A program made the position numbers and the translations under genes. The notes beneath the pieces were generated by a model. The model made no database searches and had not been told where the DNA came from. It saw only the letters and a program-made list of their open reading frames with translations. From Acidobacteria bacterium Ga0077534 (GTDB lineage Bacteria > Acidobacteriota > Blastocatellia > Pyrinomonadales > Pyrinomonadaceae), in assembly GCA_001464455.1 (NCBI GenBank), contig LNEI01000027.1:62001-126000 (forward strand): 64,000 nucleotides of DNA. The letters run 5' to 3'. Below, one piece after another: positions 17,254 through 25,818 of this stretch (position 1 is its first letter; every line of letters starts with the position of its first letter).

Positions 17254-18262
17254 AAAGCCGTTGTTGGATTGGCATCGCGGCGGTTTCCGGTTCGGCCGGT
17301 TTCTCATGCTGCTTAAATCCAAGCCTCTTTGCGTGAAAATCAAAGAGCTTTGTCGTCACTTCCCACTGCTCTGTCTTACCGGTCATGCGATCTTTGTAGG
17401 TGGCATGGCGAAGTGAACCGCCGCGTTCGCGTTTCATGGTGTTGATGATCTTGGTGACGCGAGTCGGCGGCAGGCGTTCGTGCATTTTTTCCACGAAATA
17501 CGCCTCTATCGAGTCGGTATCGAGGTGAAGCATCGACATAAATGCCCGGTTCGCCCCCGCTTCCTTCGCACGCTCGAGCAGACCGGGAATGTCGGATTCG
17601 TTGTAGCCGGGGATGACCGGAGCGATGCCGATACCCGTCGTAATGCCTTCGTCCGAGAGCATCTTCATGGCTCGAAAACGTGCATCAGGAACCGGTGTGT
17701 ACGGTTCAAAAGGATTGGACTTCTCTTTGGTCAAAAACGGCAGCGAAAAAAAGACGGAGACTTTTTTTAATCTTTTCAACAGATCGATGTCGCGAGTCAC
17801 AAGTGGCGCCTTTGTAATTACACCGACAGGAACCTGAAAATCAACGCACACCTCGAGGCATTTGCGCGTCAGCTCATAGCTCGCCTCAAGCGGTAGATAC
17901 GGATCCGTCGCAAACGAGAAATCCAGATGCGGCATCTTGTCGCGAGTCTTCTTTAGTTCTTGTCTTAGCAGATCCGGAGCGTTAGGTTTTACGACGATCT
18001 TTGTTTCAAAGTCGGTGCCGGCCCCGTAGCCCAAATATTCGTGATACTGCCGCGCAAAACAATACGTGCAGCCGTGAACGCAGCCTCGATAGCAATTGAC
18101 CGTATATCGCCAACCGCCTTCCCATTCAGACGCGAACGCCTTTGTGATCACCTTCTTGGTCGCCAACTCCTCAAAGATCTCAAGCTTTGTCGGCGGCGGT
18201 TCGCCTACGTATTCGGCAGTGTATTTGTTGTATGGGTTAGGAGGGTTCGTGATTTGTCGCAC
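17249..18262 (-). CDS. SPL-family (Rv2578c-like) radical SAM protein
   Basis: 337 residues. The radical SAM cluster motif is C61-x3-C65-x2-C68 in NCYRGCVHGCTYCFARQYH. The rest follows the spore-photoproduct-lyase-like family (FATDPYLPLEASYELTRKCLEV, GIAPVIPGYNESDIPGLLERAKEAGA). These proteins bind a 4Fe-4S cluster and cleave SAM; the substrate of the Rv2578c-like branch is unknown. The start is GTG at 18262 with no clear ribosome binding site. It is the last gene of the minus-strand run that begins with VapB at 20808, separated from YcxB by 27 bp. Confidence 0.9.
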   Translation of the reverse strand: MRQITNPPNPYNKYTAEYVGEPPPTKLEIFEELATKKVITKAFASEWEGGWRYTVNCYRGCVHGCTYCFARQYHEYLGYGAGTDFETKIVVKPNAPDLLRQELKKTRDKMPHLDFSFATDPYLPLEASYELTRKCLEVCVDFQVPVGVITKAPLVTRDIDLLKRLKKVSVFFSLPFLTKEKSNPFEPYTPVPDARFRAMKMLSDEGITTGIGIAPVIPGYNESDIPGLLERAKEAGANRAFMSMLHLDTDSIEAYFVEKMHERLPPTRVTKIINTMKRERGGSLRHATYKDRMTGKTEQWEVTTKLFDFHAKRLGFKQHEKPAEPETAAMPIQQRLF

Positions 18263-18289
18263 AATTGCAACAATACATCAGTTATAGGA

Positions 18290-18844
18290 TTAAGGCAACA
18301 GACTAGCTTTGTCTCCAAATCGAGAAAGAACAATATCTCTCAAAAGCTGCTTGTCCTCTTCGCTTTGGAATGCGTGTTTTGGAATGAACTGAGCAAAAGC
18401 CTTAGCGGTGAAGAAAAAGAAAATATCCTCCGTTTCTACGACCTCGATGATGGCGTCCCACCTTATTTGTCCCGAGCCTAGACTTTGCCGCGATGAAATA
18501 CCATTTTCATCGATGACCAGTTCCTGGGCCTCGCCCATAGCCGGAGATGAATCGATCTGATCCTGAAAGCGTTTCCGCACTGATCTATAAGATCTTTTCT
18601 TGCTGTTGTAGTAGCCGGCGATTCCAATAAACACTGTAACAAGGACCACGATCAACAGATTTCTACTCAACGCAGATCGACCACTCTCATTGGCCAGCAT
18701 CATCGCAAAGCCATACGTGATCCACATGGTCGCAACAGGAATCGCATAGAGATATCGGACGTACCACTTTCGACGAGCCATGAATAATGCTCCGCGGGCA
18801 TAATCCTCGGCTGTGTACTTTATGTCGATGATGATCGGCGTCAT
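18290..18844 (-). CDS. YcxB-family membrane protein
   Basis: 184 residues with two adjacent hydrophobic helices (about residues 30-52 and 62-80). They are followed by a soluble beta-rich tail (ELVIDENGISSRQSLGSGQIRWDAIIEVVETEDIFFFF) typical of the YcxB-like family, whose function is unknown. Its ATG overlaps the stop of the GNAT gene by 4 bases (ATGA), so the two are co-translated. Confidence 0.75.
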   Translation of the reverse strand: MTPIIIDIKYTAEDYARGALFMARRKWYVRYLYAIPVATMWITYGFAMMLANESGRSALSRNLLIVVLVTVFIGIAGYYNSKKRSYRSVRKRFQDQIDSSPAMGEAQELVIDENGISSRQSLGSGQIRWDAIIEVVETEDIFFFFTAKAFAQFIPKHAFQSEEDKQLLRDIVLSRFGDKASLLP

Positions 18845-19371
18845 AACGATCTCTGCATCAGCAGATCCGTCTGTGGGTCAGAACCGAGTTGGAAGGTATG
18901 CCTACCGACAATTTCAAATCCATTCTTTTCATAGAACCGCTGTGCCCGTGGGTTGTATTCCCAGACGCCGAGCCACATTACGTCATGGCTGTTAGCCTTC
19001 GCAAAATCAAAACACGCGTCCATCAGATTTTGCCCAACGCCTTTTCCCAGGAATTCCTGATGCGAATATAGTCGCGACAGCTCGATCGGCCGTTCGGCTG
19101 TTGTTCCGGGCTCGATGCTTCCGACGATGAGCTTTGCATAGCCCGCGGGCTTTCCGTCGATCTCGGCGATGAGGAAAATATTTGTCTCATCAGCCAACTC
19201 TGCCTCGATCTGTTCCAGATTGAAAGCCTGCCGCATGTAGTGGTTGAGGTCGTCCGGGGCATTCTTAGGGTGATGTGCAAAGGCATCCCAGAATGTCGTA
19301 TAAGCGAGATCGGTCAGCGGCTGAGCATCTTCCGGCGTAGCCGGGCGAATGTTGATGGTCGTCTGTTGCAT
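18841..19371 (-). CDS. GNAT-family N-acetyltransferase
   Basis: 176 residues. Acetyl-CoA-binding motif A is visible (LSRLYSHQEFLGKGVGQNLMDACFDFA), with motif B (MWLGVWEYNPRAQRFYEKNGFEIVGRHTF) behind it. This is the common RimI-like layout for acetylating small molecules or protein N-termini; the substrate cannot be told. The start lies 3 bases after the stop of the 19375-19728 gene. Confidence 0.9.
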   Translation of the reverse strand: MQQTTINIRPATPEDAQPLTDLAYTTFWDAFAHHPKNAPDDLNHYMRQAFNLEQIEAELADETNIFLIAEIDGKPAGYAKLIVGSIEPGTTAERPIELSRLYSHQEFLGKGVGQNLMDACFDFAKANSHDVMWLGVWEYNPRAQRFYEKNGFEIVGRHTFQLGSDPQTDLLMQRSL

Positions 19372-19374
19372 TGC

Positions 19375-19728
19375 TCAAACTCTGAAAAGAAAGTTATCCC
19401 AAACAAATATATTTCGCAGTCGCAGGCGAACCGGACTTTCGACGATGGCTATCGCCTTTATGCCCTCGTTGTTCGATAGAAATGACGGCTCGCCGCACGG
19501 CGGTACCTCACGAACCCAGGAAGGTATCTCCAGTCCAAGTTCGTCGCACAACGTTTCAATGACCCCGGCAAGTACGGCGTCCTTCTCTTCGTCGCCGATC
19601 TCAAAAGGCTCCGCGATCATCGCGAGATCCTTGTAGTATCGTAGATCGTCCACGAAGTCCATTAAAGCGATCTTCCACCATTGCGGGTCGCTCAGAAATC
19701 TTTGTTTTGTTGCGGCTGCAGTGTTCAT
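19375..19728 (-). CDS. Unknown partner of a DUF6036-type nucleotidyltransferase
   Basis: 117 residues from the ATG at 19728, which overlaps the nucleotidyltransferase stop by one base (TAATG). The N-terminal half is helical (WWKIALMDFVDDLRYYKDL). The C-terminus reads AIVESPVRLRLRNIFVWDNF, a tail I recall as a hallmark of small proteins paired with this class of nucleotidyltransferase. There is not one histidine in the protein, so it cannot be an R-x4-6-H HEPN toxin like those paired with MNT antitoxins. Likely the second half of a toxin-antitoxin-like module, function unknown. Confidence 0.65.
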   Translation of the reverse strand: MNTAAATKQRFLSDPQWWKIALMDFVDDLRYYKDLAMIAEPFEIGDEEKDAVLAGVIETLCDELGLEIPSWVREVPPCGEPSFLSNNEGIKAIAIVESPVRLRLRNIFVWDNFLFRV

Positions 19729-20228
19729 TAATCGAAGAAATCTTCGAGCCACAGCAAAAGGCCCGGCTTTACCTCCTTGTTCGGATAGAAGCCTCTTACC
19801 AGTTCGATCGCCTGATCACGGCTTTTGATCCCTAGCTTTCCGATCAGAAAAGTCGCGTCGCTCTCATCTTCAGTATTGGGCCGGAGGGCGAGTAATTTCA
19901 TCGCGAGAAGGTATTTGGCATCTGGGATAGTGACAATAAGGTTTGAGAACTCAAACAGCACTTCACGAGGGTGCTCGACGACGACCATCTTTTCTGCGAG
20001 ATTCAACCAGTCGAGCCTTAAATTGTGACGTTCGGCGATTCGGTGTGACGCGTTTCTTATTTCTTTGATCGGCTCAAAGATCGCGTCGACATCCCGCGTT
20101 GCCGGCCTAGTTTTGAACGCAAGTACCATCACCGCTCCGCCATAAAGCGAAACTTCGCCCTTTAAATCCATCAGGCGAAGTTCGTCGTTTAGCTCGGTCA
20201 GGTATTGTGTGATCTCTTCGGCGGTCAT
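19728..20228 (-). CDS. DUF6036-like nucleotidyltransferase-fold protein
   Basis: 166 residues with the minimal nucleotidyltransferase signature: a Gly-Gly turn (SLYGGAVMVLAF) followed by the acidic pair in RPATRDVDAIFEP. The rest (VTIPDAKYLLAMKLLALR) is typical of AbiEii/DUF6036-type proteins, some of which serve as toxins or antitoxins that transfer nucleotides. The ATG overlaps the VapC stop by one base (TGATG), and its own stop overlaps the next ATG. This places it inside a four-gene coupled cassette. Confidence 0.8.
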   Translation of the reverse strand: MTAEEITQYLTELNDELRLMDLKGEVSLYGGAVMVLAFKTRPATRDVDAIFEPIKEIRNASHRIAERHNLRLDWLNLAEKMVVVEHPREVLFEFSNLIVTIPDAKYLLAMKLLALRPNTEDESDATFLIGKLGIKSRDQAIELVRGFYPNKEVKPGLLLWLEDFFD

Positions 20229-20608
20229 CAGATCAACTTGAGCCCGTAATCTGCAAAGACTTGGTCGTTGGTCATCACATCCAAAAATTCAGCCTGAGCC
20301 TGGGCTACAAGCATTCGGTCGAACGGATCGCGATGATGAAAGGGTAAGGTAGCGACAGCTAGCGTGTGTACCGGTTCCGTCAGAAGCAAGATACTGCTTG
20401 AGGCTGCAACCTCATCCAGAATATCGTTTAATGATTTTGATATCGATAGCTTACCAATGCTGGTTTTGATGGCAATCTCCCAATAGCTAACTACGCTGAC
20501 AAAAACCTCGCTCCCCGGGTCGGAGATGAACCCTCTCCGCAGATCTGAAAGTTGCGGATCGCCTTCGAGCATCCAGATCAAAATATGCGTGTCGATCAAA
20601 AAACGCAT
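20228..20608 (-). CDS. vapC: VapC toxin, PIN-domain ribonuclease
   Basis: About 126 residues from the ATG at 20608, whose first base is the last base of the VapB stop (TGATG). A GTG three bases earlier is also possible. The PIN active-site acids are in order: D6 (FLIDTHILIWML), E in SYWEIAIK, D in RDPFDRMLVAQA and D in VMTNDQVF. It is expected to cleave tRNA or other RNA when free from its antitoxin. Confidence 0.9.
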   Translation of the reverse strand: MRFLIDTHILIWMLEGDPQLSDLRRGFISDPGSEVFVSVVSYWEIAIKTSIGKLSISKSLNDILDEVAASSSILLLTEPVHTLAVATLPFHHRDPFDRMLVAQAQAEFLDVMTNDQVFADYGLKLI

Positions 20609-20808
20609 CACATATAATCTTTGAAGTCTTCTAAAGGAGCATTAAAGTCATCAGCCATGTGAATAACCAGCCCTTTCATGCTGCCAAACTGTAGAGGTTT
20701 CTTCCTTCGCTTGTCGGGCTTCTCGATCTTGATCCGCTTCTGGCTTTCCATTTTGTGCAGCTCCGCCTCAACATTAGGATCTAAAATTGTGACGGTAATG
20801 GTGTCCAT
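20608..20808 (-). CDS. vapB: VapB-type antitoxin
   Basis: 66 residues. The C-terminal tail (FGSMKGLVIHMADDFNAPLEDFKDYM in part) is the classic toxin-wrapping end of DUF2281/Phd-like antitoxins that pair with DTHxLLW-type PIN toxins. The N-terminus (TITVTILDPNVEAELHKM) is probably the dimerising DNA-binding part. It is the first gene of the cassette and presumably represses it. TATCGGCATATTACC just upstream could hold the promoter or operator, but no clear palindrome is seen. Confidence 0.85.
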   Translation of the reverse strand: MDTITVTILDPNVEAELHKMESQKRIKIEKPDKRRKKPLQFGSMKGLVIHMADDFNAPLEDFKDYM

Positions 20809-20830
20809 ATCGGCATATTACCACAAGAGT

Positions 20831-20858
20831 GGCGAAGAAATTGATATATTTCTTCGCC
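20831..20858. terminator. Hairpin downstream of acyl-CoA dehydrogenase gene
   Basis: A perfect 11-bp stem is formed by GGCGAAGAAAT (20831-20841) and ATTTCTTCGCC (20848-20858). It lies 21 bases after the stop of the acyl-CoA dehydrogenase gene on the minus strand and separates it from the VapB cassette. The T-run is weak, so Rho-independent action is likely but not certain. Confidence 0.6.
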
Positions 20859-20878
20859 GCAAATCCATGAAAATAAGC

Positions 20879-22054
20879 CTATTTAGTGATCAACTTCGCG
20901 ATCGTCTGCAGCTGCATGTTAGACGTACCCTCGTAGATAGCACCGATCTTGCTGTCGCGCCAGAATTTTTCGACCGGGTAGTCTTTGACGTAACCATAGC
21001 CTCCGAAAAGCTCGATGGCTTTGGACGAGACTGCCTCGGCGCAGCGGGATGAGTAGAGCTTGGCCATCGCGGCTTCTTTTAGGAACGGCTTGCCCGCGTC
21101 CTTCAGACGGGCGGCGTTGTAGACGAGCAGGCGTGTGGCTTCGATCTCGAGAGCCATTTCTGCAAGTTGGAACTGCACTGCCTGAAAATTGCCGATCGCC
21201 TGGCCGAACTGCTCGCGTTCCTTTGTGTATTTGACAGCGGCTTCGAAAGCTCCCTGAGCGATGCCGAGCATCTGGGCTCCAATGCCGACGCGGCCTTCGT
21301 TGAGGGTCTCGATCGAGATCTTGTATCCCTTCCCGACCTCGCCGAGGACGTTCTCTTTTGGCACTTTGCAGCCGTCGAGGATGAGTTCAGTTGTGGACGA
21401 AGCGCGGATGCCGAGCTTGTCTTCCTTTTTACCGACCGAAAAGCCTTCGAAACCTTTCTCTACGATGAACGCTGTAATGCCCTTGTATCCGGCTTCAGGG
21501 TCGATTGTCGCGAAAACGATGAAGATCTCGGCTTCGTTTCCATTCGTGATCCAGAGTTTCTGTCCGTTGAGTTCGTAATGATCGCCTTTATCAACGGCAC
21601 GGGTTTTTAACGCAAATGCGTCCGAACCTGAACCAGCCTCGGAAAGAGCGAACGCGCCCACCTTCGACTCGGCCATTTGGCTGAGGTATTTCTTTTTCAG
21701 ATCGTCGTTTCCCCAACGCATAAAGGCGTTGGTCACGAGGGTGTTATGCACATCAACGAACACGGATAGCGAGGCATCAACACGGGCGATCTCTTCGATG
21801 GCGAGAATGGCGTTGAAGATCGTCGAACCCGCTCCGCCGTATTCCTCGGGCGATTCGATCGCCATCAAACCGAGTTCGAAGCATTGCTTGATCAGATCGG
21901 CGTCGAGTTTCGAGGCGTGCTCCATCTGCTCGACACGCGGTCGAACCTCGCCCTCGGCGAACTCACGCACCGATGCGCGAAATAATTCCTCTTCTTCAGA
22001 AAGTGTTGTTAAACCGTTGATAATTGCCGCGTGTGCGACTGAGGCAGATTGCAT
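20879..22054 (-). CDS. Acyl-CoA dehydrogenase
   Basis: 391 residues, the usual length. It carries the FAD-binding signatures ALSEAGSGSDAFALKT and WITNGNEAEIFIVFAT, and the C-terminal IYEGTSNMQLQTIAKL; SKAIELFGGYGYVKDYPVEKFWRD is the second family signature. It would oxidise an acyl-CoA to the 2-enoyl-CoA with electrons to ETF, probably a short- or branched-chain substrate, consistent with the branched-chain E1 at 11242, though the two are not linked. The catalytic base (Glu in the YEGTS region) is present. GGGG lies before the ATG at 22054. Confidence 0.93.
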   Translation of the reverse strand: MQSASVAHAAIINGLTTLSEEEELFRASVREFAEGEVRPRVEQMEHASKLDADLIKQCFELGLMAIESPEEYGGAGSTIFNAILAIEEIARVDASLSVFVDVHNTLVTNAFMRWGNDDLKKKYLSQMAESKVGAFALSEAGSGSDAFALKTRAVDKGDHYELNGQKLWITNGNEAEIFIVFATIDPEAGYKGITAFIVEKGFEGFSVGKKEDKLGIRASSTTELILDGCKVPKENVLGEVGKGYKISIETLNEGRVGIGAQMLGIAQGAFEAAVKYTKEREQFGQAIGNFQAVQFQLAEMALEIEATRLLVYNAARLKDAGKPFLKEAAMAKLYSSRCAEAVSSKAIELFGGYGYVKDYPVEKFWRDSKIGAIYEGTSNMQLQTIAKLITK

Positions 22055-22254
22055 GTTTATAAAACCCCTTTAATAAATATCTATATCCACAGGGCCGATT
22101 TTACAACAAATGACTGTAAATCTCATTCGTCCAGAGCCGTGGTGATCCCAAGAAAACAACCTCCGGAATGAATCCGGAGCCGGTTTCTGCAATAATAGGC
22201 GTATTCAACACATCAGCGAGTTTGTCTTGCACCGATCGAAAAAGGACCGGATCT

Positions 22255-22905
22255 ATGACCACGTCTCCGACGGAAAATAGCTCATCGAAAAGAACGCTCA
22301 TCATCATTCTCGCGATCGTGGGCGTGCTGATACTTATCGGGGTGTTAATAATTGTCGTGATAGCCGTCGGCATTTTTCTCTTCAAAAGCGGCCCGCCGCA
22401 ACGCGACTATGATCCGCCACGGCCCACCAACCAAAGGCCCATCAGCACAAACCGGAGCGGAAATAATTCGGTGAACTCGTTCAATAAGACAGACGCTCTT
22501 GTGCTGAGAATGGAGGAAAAGACTAATGTCGGTGCCTTCAAGCTAGAGAATGTGATCCGTTCAGATTCTGATCGCACGTTTAGGCATTCGTGGGCCGAGG
22601 TAAAAGGACTGTATGCTGCGGACGGCCAGAAGGTGTCTCATCTCGTTGCGCAATATGACTCGTCGGCCCGGGCGACGCTCGAATTTGGGCGAATGGTCGG
22701 CCGTGCCCGCAGCGAAGGTGCAACTGTAACTGTGCCGATAAAGGTGAGTGGAAAAATGATCAACGCGGAGTTTGTTACGAAGGCAACGCGTCACGTTGCG
22801 TTCTGCGATTGGAACGACAAGGCAGCGGTCCTCTGCAATCTGATCGAATCTAATGACCCGGACGCGATCGATAAGTTTAGAGCGGGTTTGAAGTCAAGAC
22901 AATAA
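22255..22905 (+). CDS. Hypothetical membrane-anchored protein
   Basis: 216 residues from ATG 22255, chosen for the AAGGA ribosome binding site about 9 bases upstream; the frame is open further 5'. A short polar N-terminus is followed by one long hydrophobic helix (LIIILAIVGVLILIGVLIIV) and a Pro/Asn-rich linker. The ~130-residue extracytoplasmic or cytoplasmic domain (VGAFKLENVIRSDSDRTFRHSW) is of unknown family. No enzymatic motif is seen. The gene is followed by a hairpin at 22932-22961. Confidence 0.65.
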   Translation: MTTSPTENSSSKRTLIIILAIVGVLILIGVLIIVVIAVGIFLFKSGPPQRDYDPPRPTNQRPISTNRSGNNSVNSFNKTDALVLRMEEKTNVGAFKLENVIRSDSDRTFRHSWAEVKGLYAADGQKVSHLVAQYDSSARATLEFGRMVGRARSEGATVTVPIKVSGKMINAEFVTKATRHVAFCDWNDKAAVLCNLIESNDPDAIDKFRAGLKSRQ

Positions 22906-22931
22906 GTAGCGTAGGTTTTCAAAGACGAATC

Positions 22932-22961
22932 AGCCGGCGGTCTTTTGAAGAACCGCCGGCT
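22932..22961 (+). terminator. Hairpin terminator
   Basis: AGCCGGCGGT (22932-22941) pairs perfectly with ACCGCCGGCT (22952-22961) and is followed by CTTATATTT. It lies 27 bases after the stop of the preceding membrane protein gene. Confidence 0.65.
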
Positions 22962-23012
22962 CTTATATTTGTATTTGCCGAACATCTTCCAAACCGTTAG
23001 CATCAACATTTT

Positions 23013-24104
23013 ATGTCGCGGGCTGCGGCACTAAAGCAGGTGATGTTGCGAGAAGACGAGATAGACCGGCCAACCAGGTCAGGAGGCAAGAACAGGCTAG
23101 CAATTGCCGCCGTCATTCTGACGTTGCTCGGCATTAGCCTGTTCGCTTATCTTGTTTATTCGGTTGGCTTTAGGGAGATATACGATGGCATCGTGCGGTT
23201 TGGCCTTGCCGGGTTTGCGGTAATACTGTCGATCTATTTTGTTCGTATCTGTTTGCGTTCGCTCGCGTGGAAGCTCTCCGTCCACGAACCCTTCAAACTA
23301 AGTCTGAAAGACACCATCCCCGCCGTGATGATCGGCGAGGCGATGAGCAATACGATCCCGCTCGGGATCCTGATCAGCGGGACTTCGAAAGCGGTTGCGG
23401 TCAGGGGGCGCATTCCCCTCGTTGCGGGCCTTTCGTCCGTGGCGACCGAGAATCTGTTTTACAGCCTCGTGACAGGCCTTTATTTGATCGCGGGAGCGGC
23501 TTTGATGCTGAGCTTCACGGCGGTCGATGACAATCTGGTGCTGAGTATCGCCGTAATGATCGGCGCCCTTGTGACGCTTATTAGCCTCGGGCTCCTGATG
23601 GTGATCCGTCAGTGGCATTTTGCGAGCTGGCTCTGCGACTGGGTGTATCGCCGGGGGTTTCTCAGACGGATCCTTGAAAACGGACGCGGCCACGTTCGCA
23701 CATTCGAAGATCTTATCTACGGCTTCTATCGGCACCATCCCCGCCGATTCGTTCCCATTTGCCTTCTGGAGGCGAGCTATCACCTTCTCGGGGTTACTGA
23801 GGTCTTTATCATCCTCTTTCGCATTACCGAGAACACGCCGAGCTTTGCTGCGGCGTTCCTGCTCGAATCAATCAGCCGCCTCGTCACCGTCGTCTTCAAG
23901 CTGATCCCCTTCAACATAGGCGTCGACGAGGCCGGTGCCCAGTTCGTCGGCGAAGCCTTATCCCTCGCCGCCGGCGTCGGCGTCACCCTCGCGATCATCC
24001 GAAAGGGCCGCATCCTCTTCTGGACCGCCGTCGGCTGGGCCCTGATCGCAAAACGCGGGTTGTCGATTAGCTCGCTAATGAGGCACGACAACAATAAGAA
24101 TTGA
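23013..24104 (+). CDS. Flippase-like membrane protein (lysylphosphatidylglycerol synthase TM domain, UPF0104)
   Basis: 363 residues with about eight membrane segments. The pattern matches the LPG synthase transmembrane/flippase-like family: VRICLRSLAWKLSV after the second helix, then IGEAMSNTIPLGILISGTSKA, and FIILFRITENTPSF near the end. Stand-alone members are thought to move or handle lipids in the inner membrane; there is no aminoacyl-transferase domain here. A second ATG at 23043 preceded by AGG is an alternative start, giving a protein shorter by 10 residues. Confidence 0.8.
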   Translation: MSRAAALKQVMLREDEIDRPTRSGGKNRLAIAAVILTLLGISLFAYLVYSVGFREIYDGIVRFGLAGFAVILSIYFVRICLRSLAWKLSVHEPFKLSLKDTIPAVMIGEAMSNTIPLGILISGTSKAVAVRGRIPLVAGLSSVATENLFYSLVTGLYLIAGAALMLSFTAVDDNLVLSIAVMIGALVTLISLGLLMVIRQWHFASWLCDWVYRRGFLRRILENGRGHVRTFEDLIYGFYRHHPRRFVPICLLEASYHLLGVTEVFIILFRITENTPSFAAAFLLESISRLVTVVFKLIPFNIGVDEAGAQFVGEALSLAAGVGVTLAIIRKGRILFWTAVGWALIAKRGLSISSLMRHDNNKN

Positions 24105-24240
24105 TCGCCCTCCAAGAGGTCGAGCCAGGCTTGACATAGGTGCGATCAACGAGTCGGGCGTTCCACATGCCGGCATGGGCGACCAGTTTTGGCGAAGTGC
24201 GGGTTTTGCTTAGCGGGCTTTTCAGGCAAACTAGTTATTT

Positions 24241-25743
24241 ATGACTACTCGCGTAAGATTCGCACCTTCACCAACCGGATACCTTCACATCGGCTCGGCC
24301 CGCACGGCGCTTTTTAATTATCTTTATGCCCGGAATACAGGCGGAAAGTTCCTGCTTCGGATCGAGGACACCGATCTTGCCCGCTCGACCGAGGAGTCAA
24401 CTCAGTCGATCCTTCAGGGTCTCGCATGGTTGGGCTTTGCACCGGACGAGGAGATCGTGTTCCAGTCGAACAACGCTGACAAGCACCGCGAGACGGCGCG
24501 AAAACTGCTCGCTGAGGGTAAGGCGTATCGCGATTTTACGCCAAAGGCCGAGCCGACCGATGCAAACGTAAAAGACACGATCAAGGACCGTGCCCGTGCA
24601 AACCAAGGCGAAAAGAACATGCGCGACAACCCGTATCGCGACATCTCTGCCGAAGAAAGCGATGCCCGAGCCGCGGCCGGGGAGCCTTTTGCGATCAGGT
24701 TGAAGGTAGCGGAAACAGGGAAAACCTCGTTCGAGGATGCTGTCTATGGCCTGCAAGAACGCGATTACACGGAAACCGAGGACCTCGTATTGCTTCGTTC
24801 CGACGGCCATCCGCTCTACAATCTCGCCGTCGTTTGCGACGACATCGAAATGGAGATAACCCACGTCATCCGCGGACAGGATCATCTGACGAATACTCAC
24901 AAACAGGTCCTGATCTACGAAGCCCTCGGCGTCACGCCGCCCGTTTTCGCACACTTGCCGCTGATCATGGCTCCGAACAAGGGCAAGCTCTCGAAGCGCA
25001 AACATGGCGAGGTCGTTTCGATGACGACCTATCGCGACGCGGGATTTTTGGCAGAAGCATTTCGTAATTTCCTGGCGCTGCTCGGCTGGTCAGCTAGCGA
25101 GGAACAGGAGATTTACTCACTCGACGAGCTCGTCGCAAAGTTCTCGCTCGAAGGCATACACCGCTCGAACGCCGTCTTTAATTTCAGCCCGGACGACCCG
25201 CGTAAATGGACTGATGACAAGGCCCAATGGATGAACGCCGAATACATCCGGACCATGCCCCTCGACCGTCTGCTGCCGCACGTGAAGGCCGAGCTTAAAG
25301 CCGCAAAACTATGGCGTGACGAGTACGAGGACGATGATAAAGCGTGGTTCGACAACACCCTAAACCTGATTCGCCAGCGGTTCTTTACTCTTAAAGACTT
25401 CTCGTCGCAGGGCCGTGCCTATTTCAGCGAGGATTTTGACTTCGACCCGGCGGCAATCGAGAAGAATCTGAACAAGTTTCCTGATCTCAAAACCTGGCTG
25501 CCGGAGTTGGCCGATCGTTTTGAACGGGAATTCGAAGGGCTTGCTTACACCGAAGAGAACATTGAGATGGTCGTCAAAGCCTTCACCGAAGAAAAGGGCA
25601 CCAAACTCGGCGTGATCATGAACGGAGCCAGAACAATGCTCACGGGTGTCGCGGTAGGCCCTTCAATGTTGTCGGTTTTCGAAACTATCGGTCTCGAAAA
25701 GACGCTGCTCCGTTTGCGTAGCCAACTTGCTTGGGGGAGTTAG
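24241..25743 (+). CDS. gltX: Glutamate--tRNA ligase
   Basis: 500 residues, normal length. It has class I synthetase signatures: the HIGH motif (APSPTGYLHIGSARTA, residues ~9-24), LLRIEDTDLARS, and the KMSKS equivalent KLSKRKHG at about residue 249. The C-terminal anticodon-binding helical domain is intact. It charges tRNA-Glu (and in organisms lacking GlnRS also tRNA-Gln). The ATG at 24241 is the first residue of the conserved start. It stands as a single gene. Confidence 0.97.
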   Translation: MTTRVRFAPSPTGYLHIGSARTALFNYLYARNTGGKFLLRIEDTDLARSTEESTQSILQGLAWLGFAPDEEIVFQSNNADKHRETARKLLAEGKAYRDFTPKAEPTDANVKDTIKDRARANQGEKNMRDNPYRDISAEESDARAAAGEPFAIRLKVAETGKTSFEDAVYGLQERDYTETEDLVLLRSDGHPLYNLAVVCDDIEMEITHVIRGQDHLTNTHKQVLIYEALGVTPPVFAHLPLIMAPNKGKLSKRKHGEVVSMTTYRDAGFLAEAFRNFLALLGWSASEEQEIYSLDELVAKFSLEGIHRSNAVFNFSPDDPRKWTDDKAQWMNAEYIRTMPLDRLLPHVKAELKAAKLWRDEYEDDDKAWFDNTLNLIRQRFFTLKDFSSQGRAYFSEDFDFDPAAIEKNLNKFPDLKTWLPELADRFEREFEGLAYTEENIEMVVKAFTEEKGTKLGVIMNGARTMLTGVAVGPSMLSVFETIGLEKTLLRLRSQLAWGS

Positions 25744-25818
25744 TAAGTCTATATGTATTCTTCGTGACGTTATTTTGATCGAACGCGGTTTAATCTAGAG
25801 GTCGATAATCACAAAATT

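Noticed and set aside
19375-20228. MNT-HEPN toxin pair
   Set aside because: The partner contains no histidine and hence no R-x4-6-H site.
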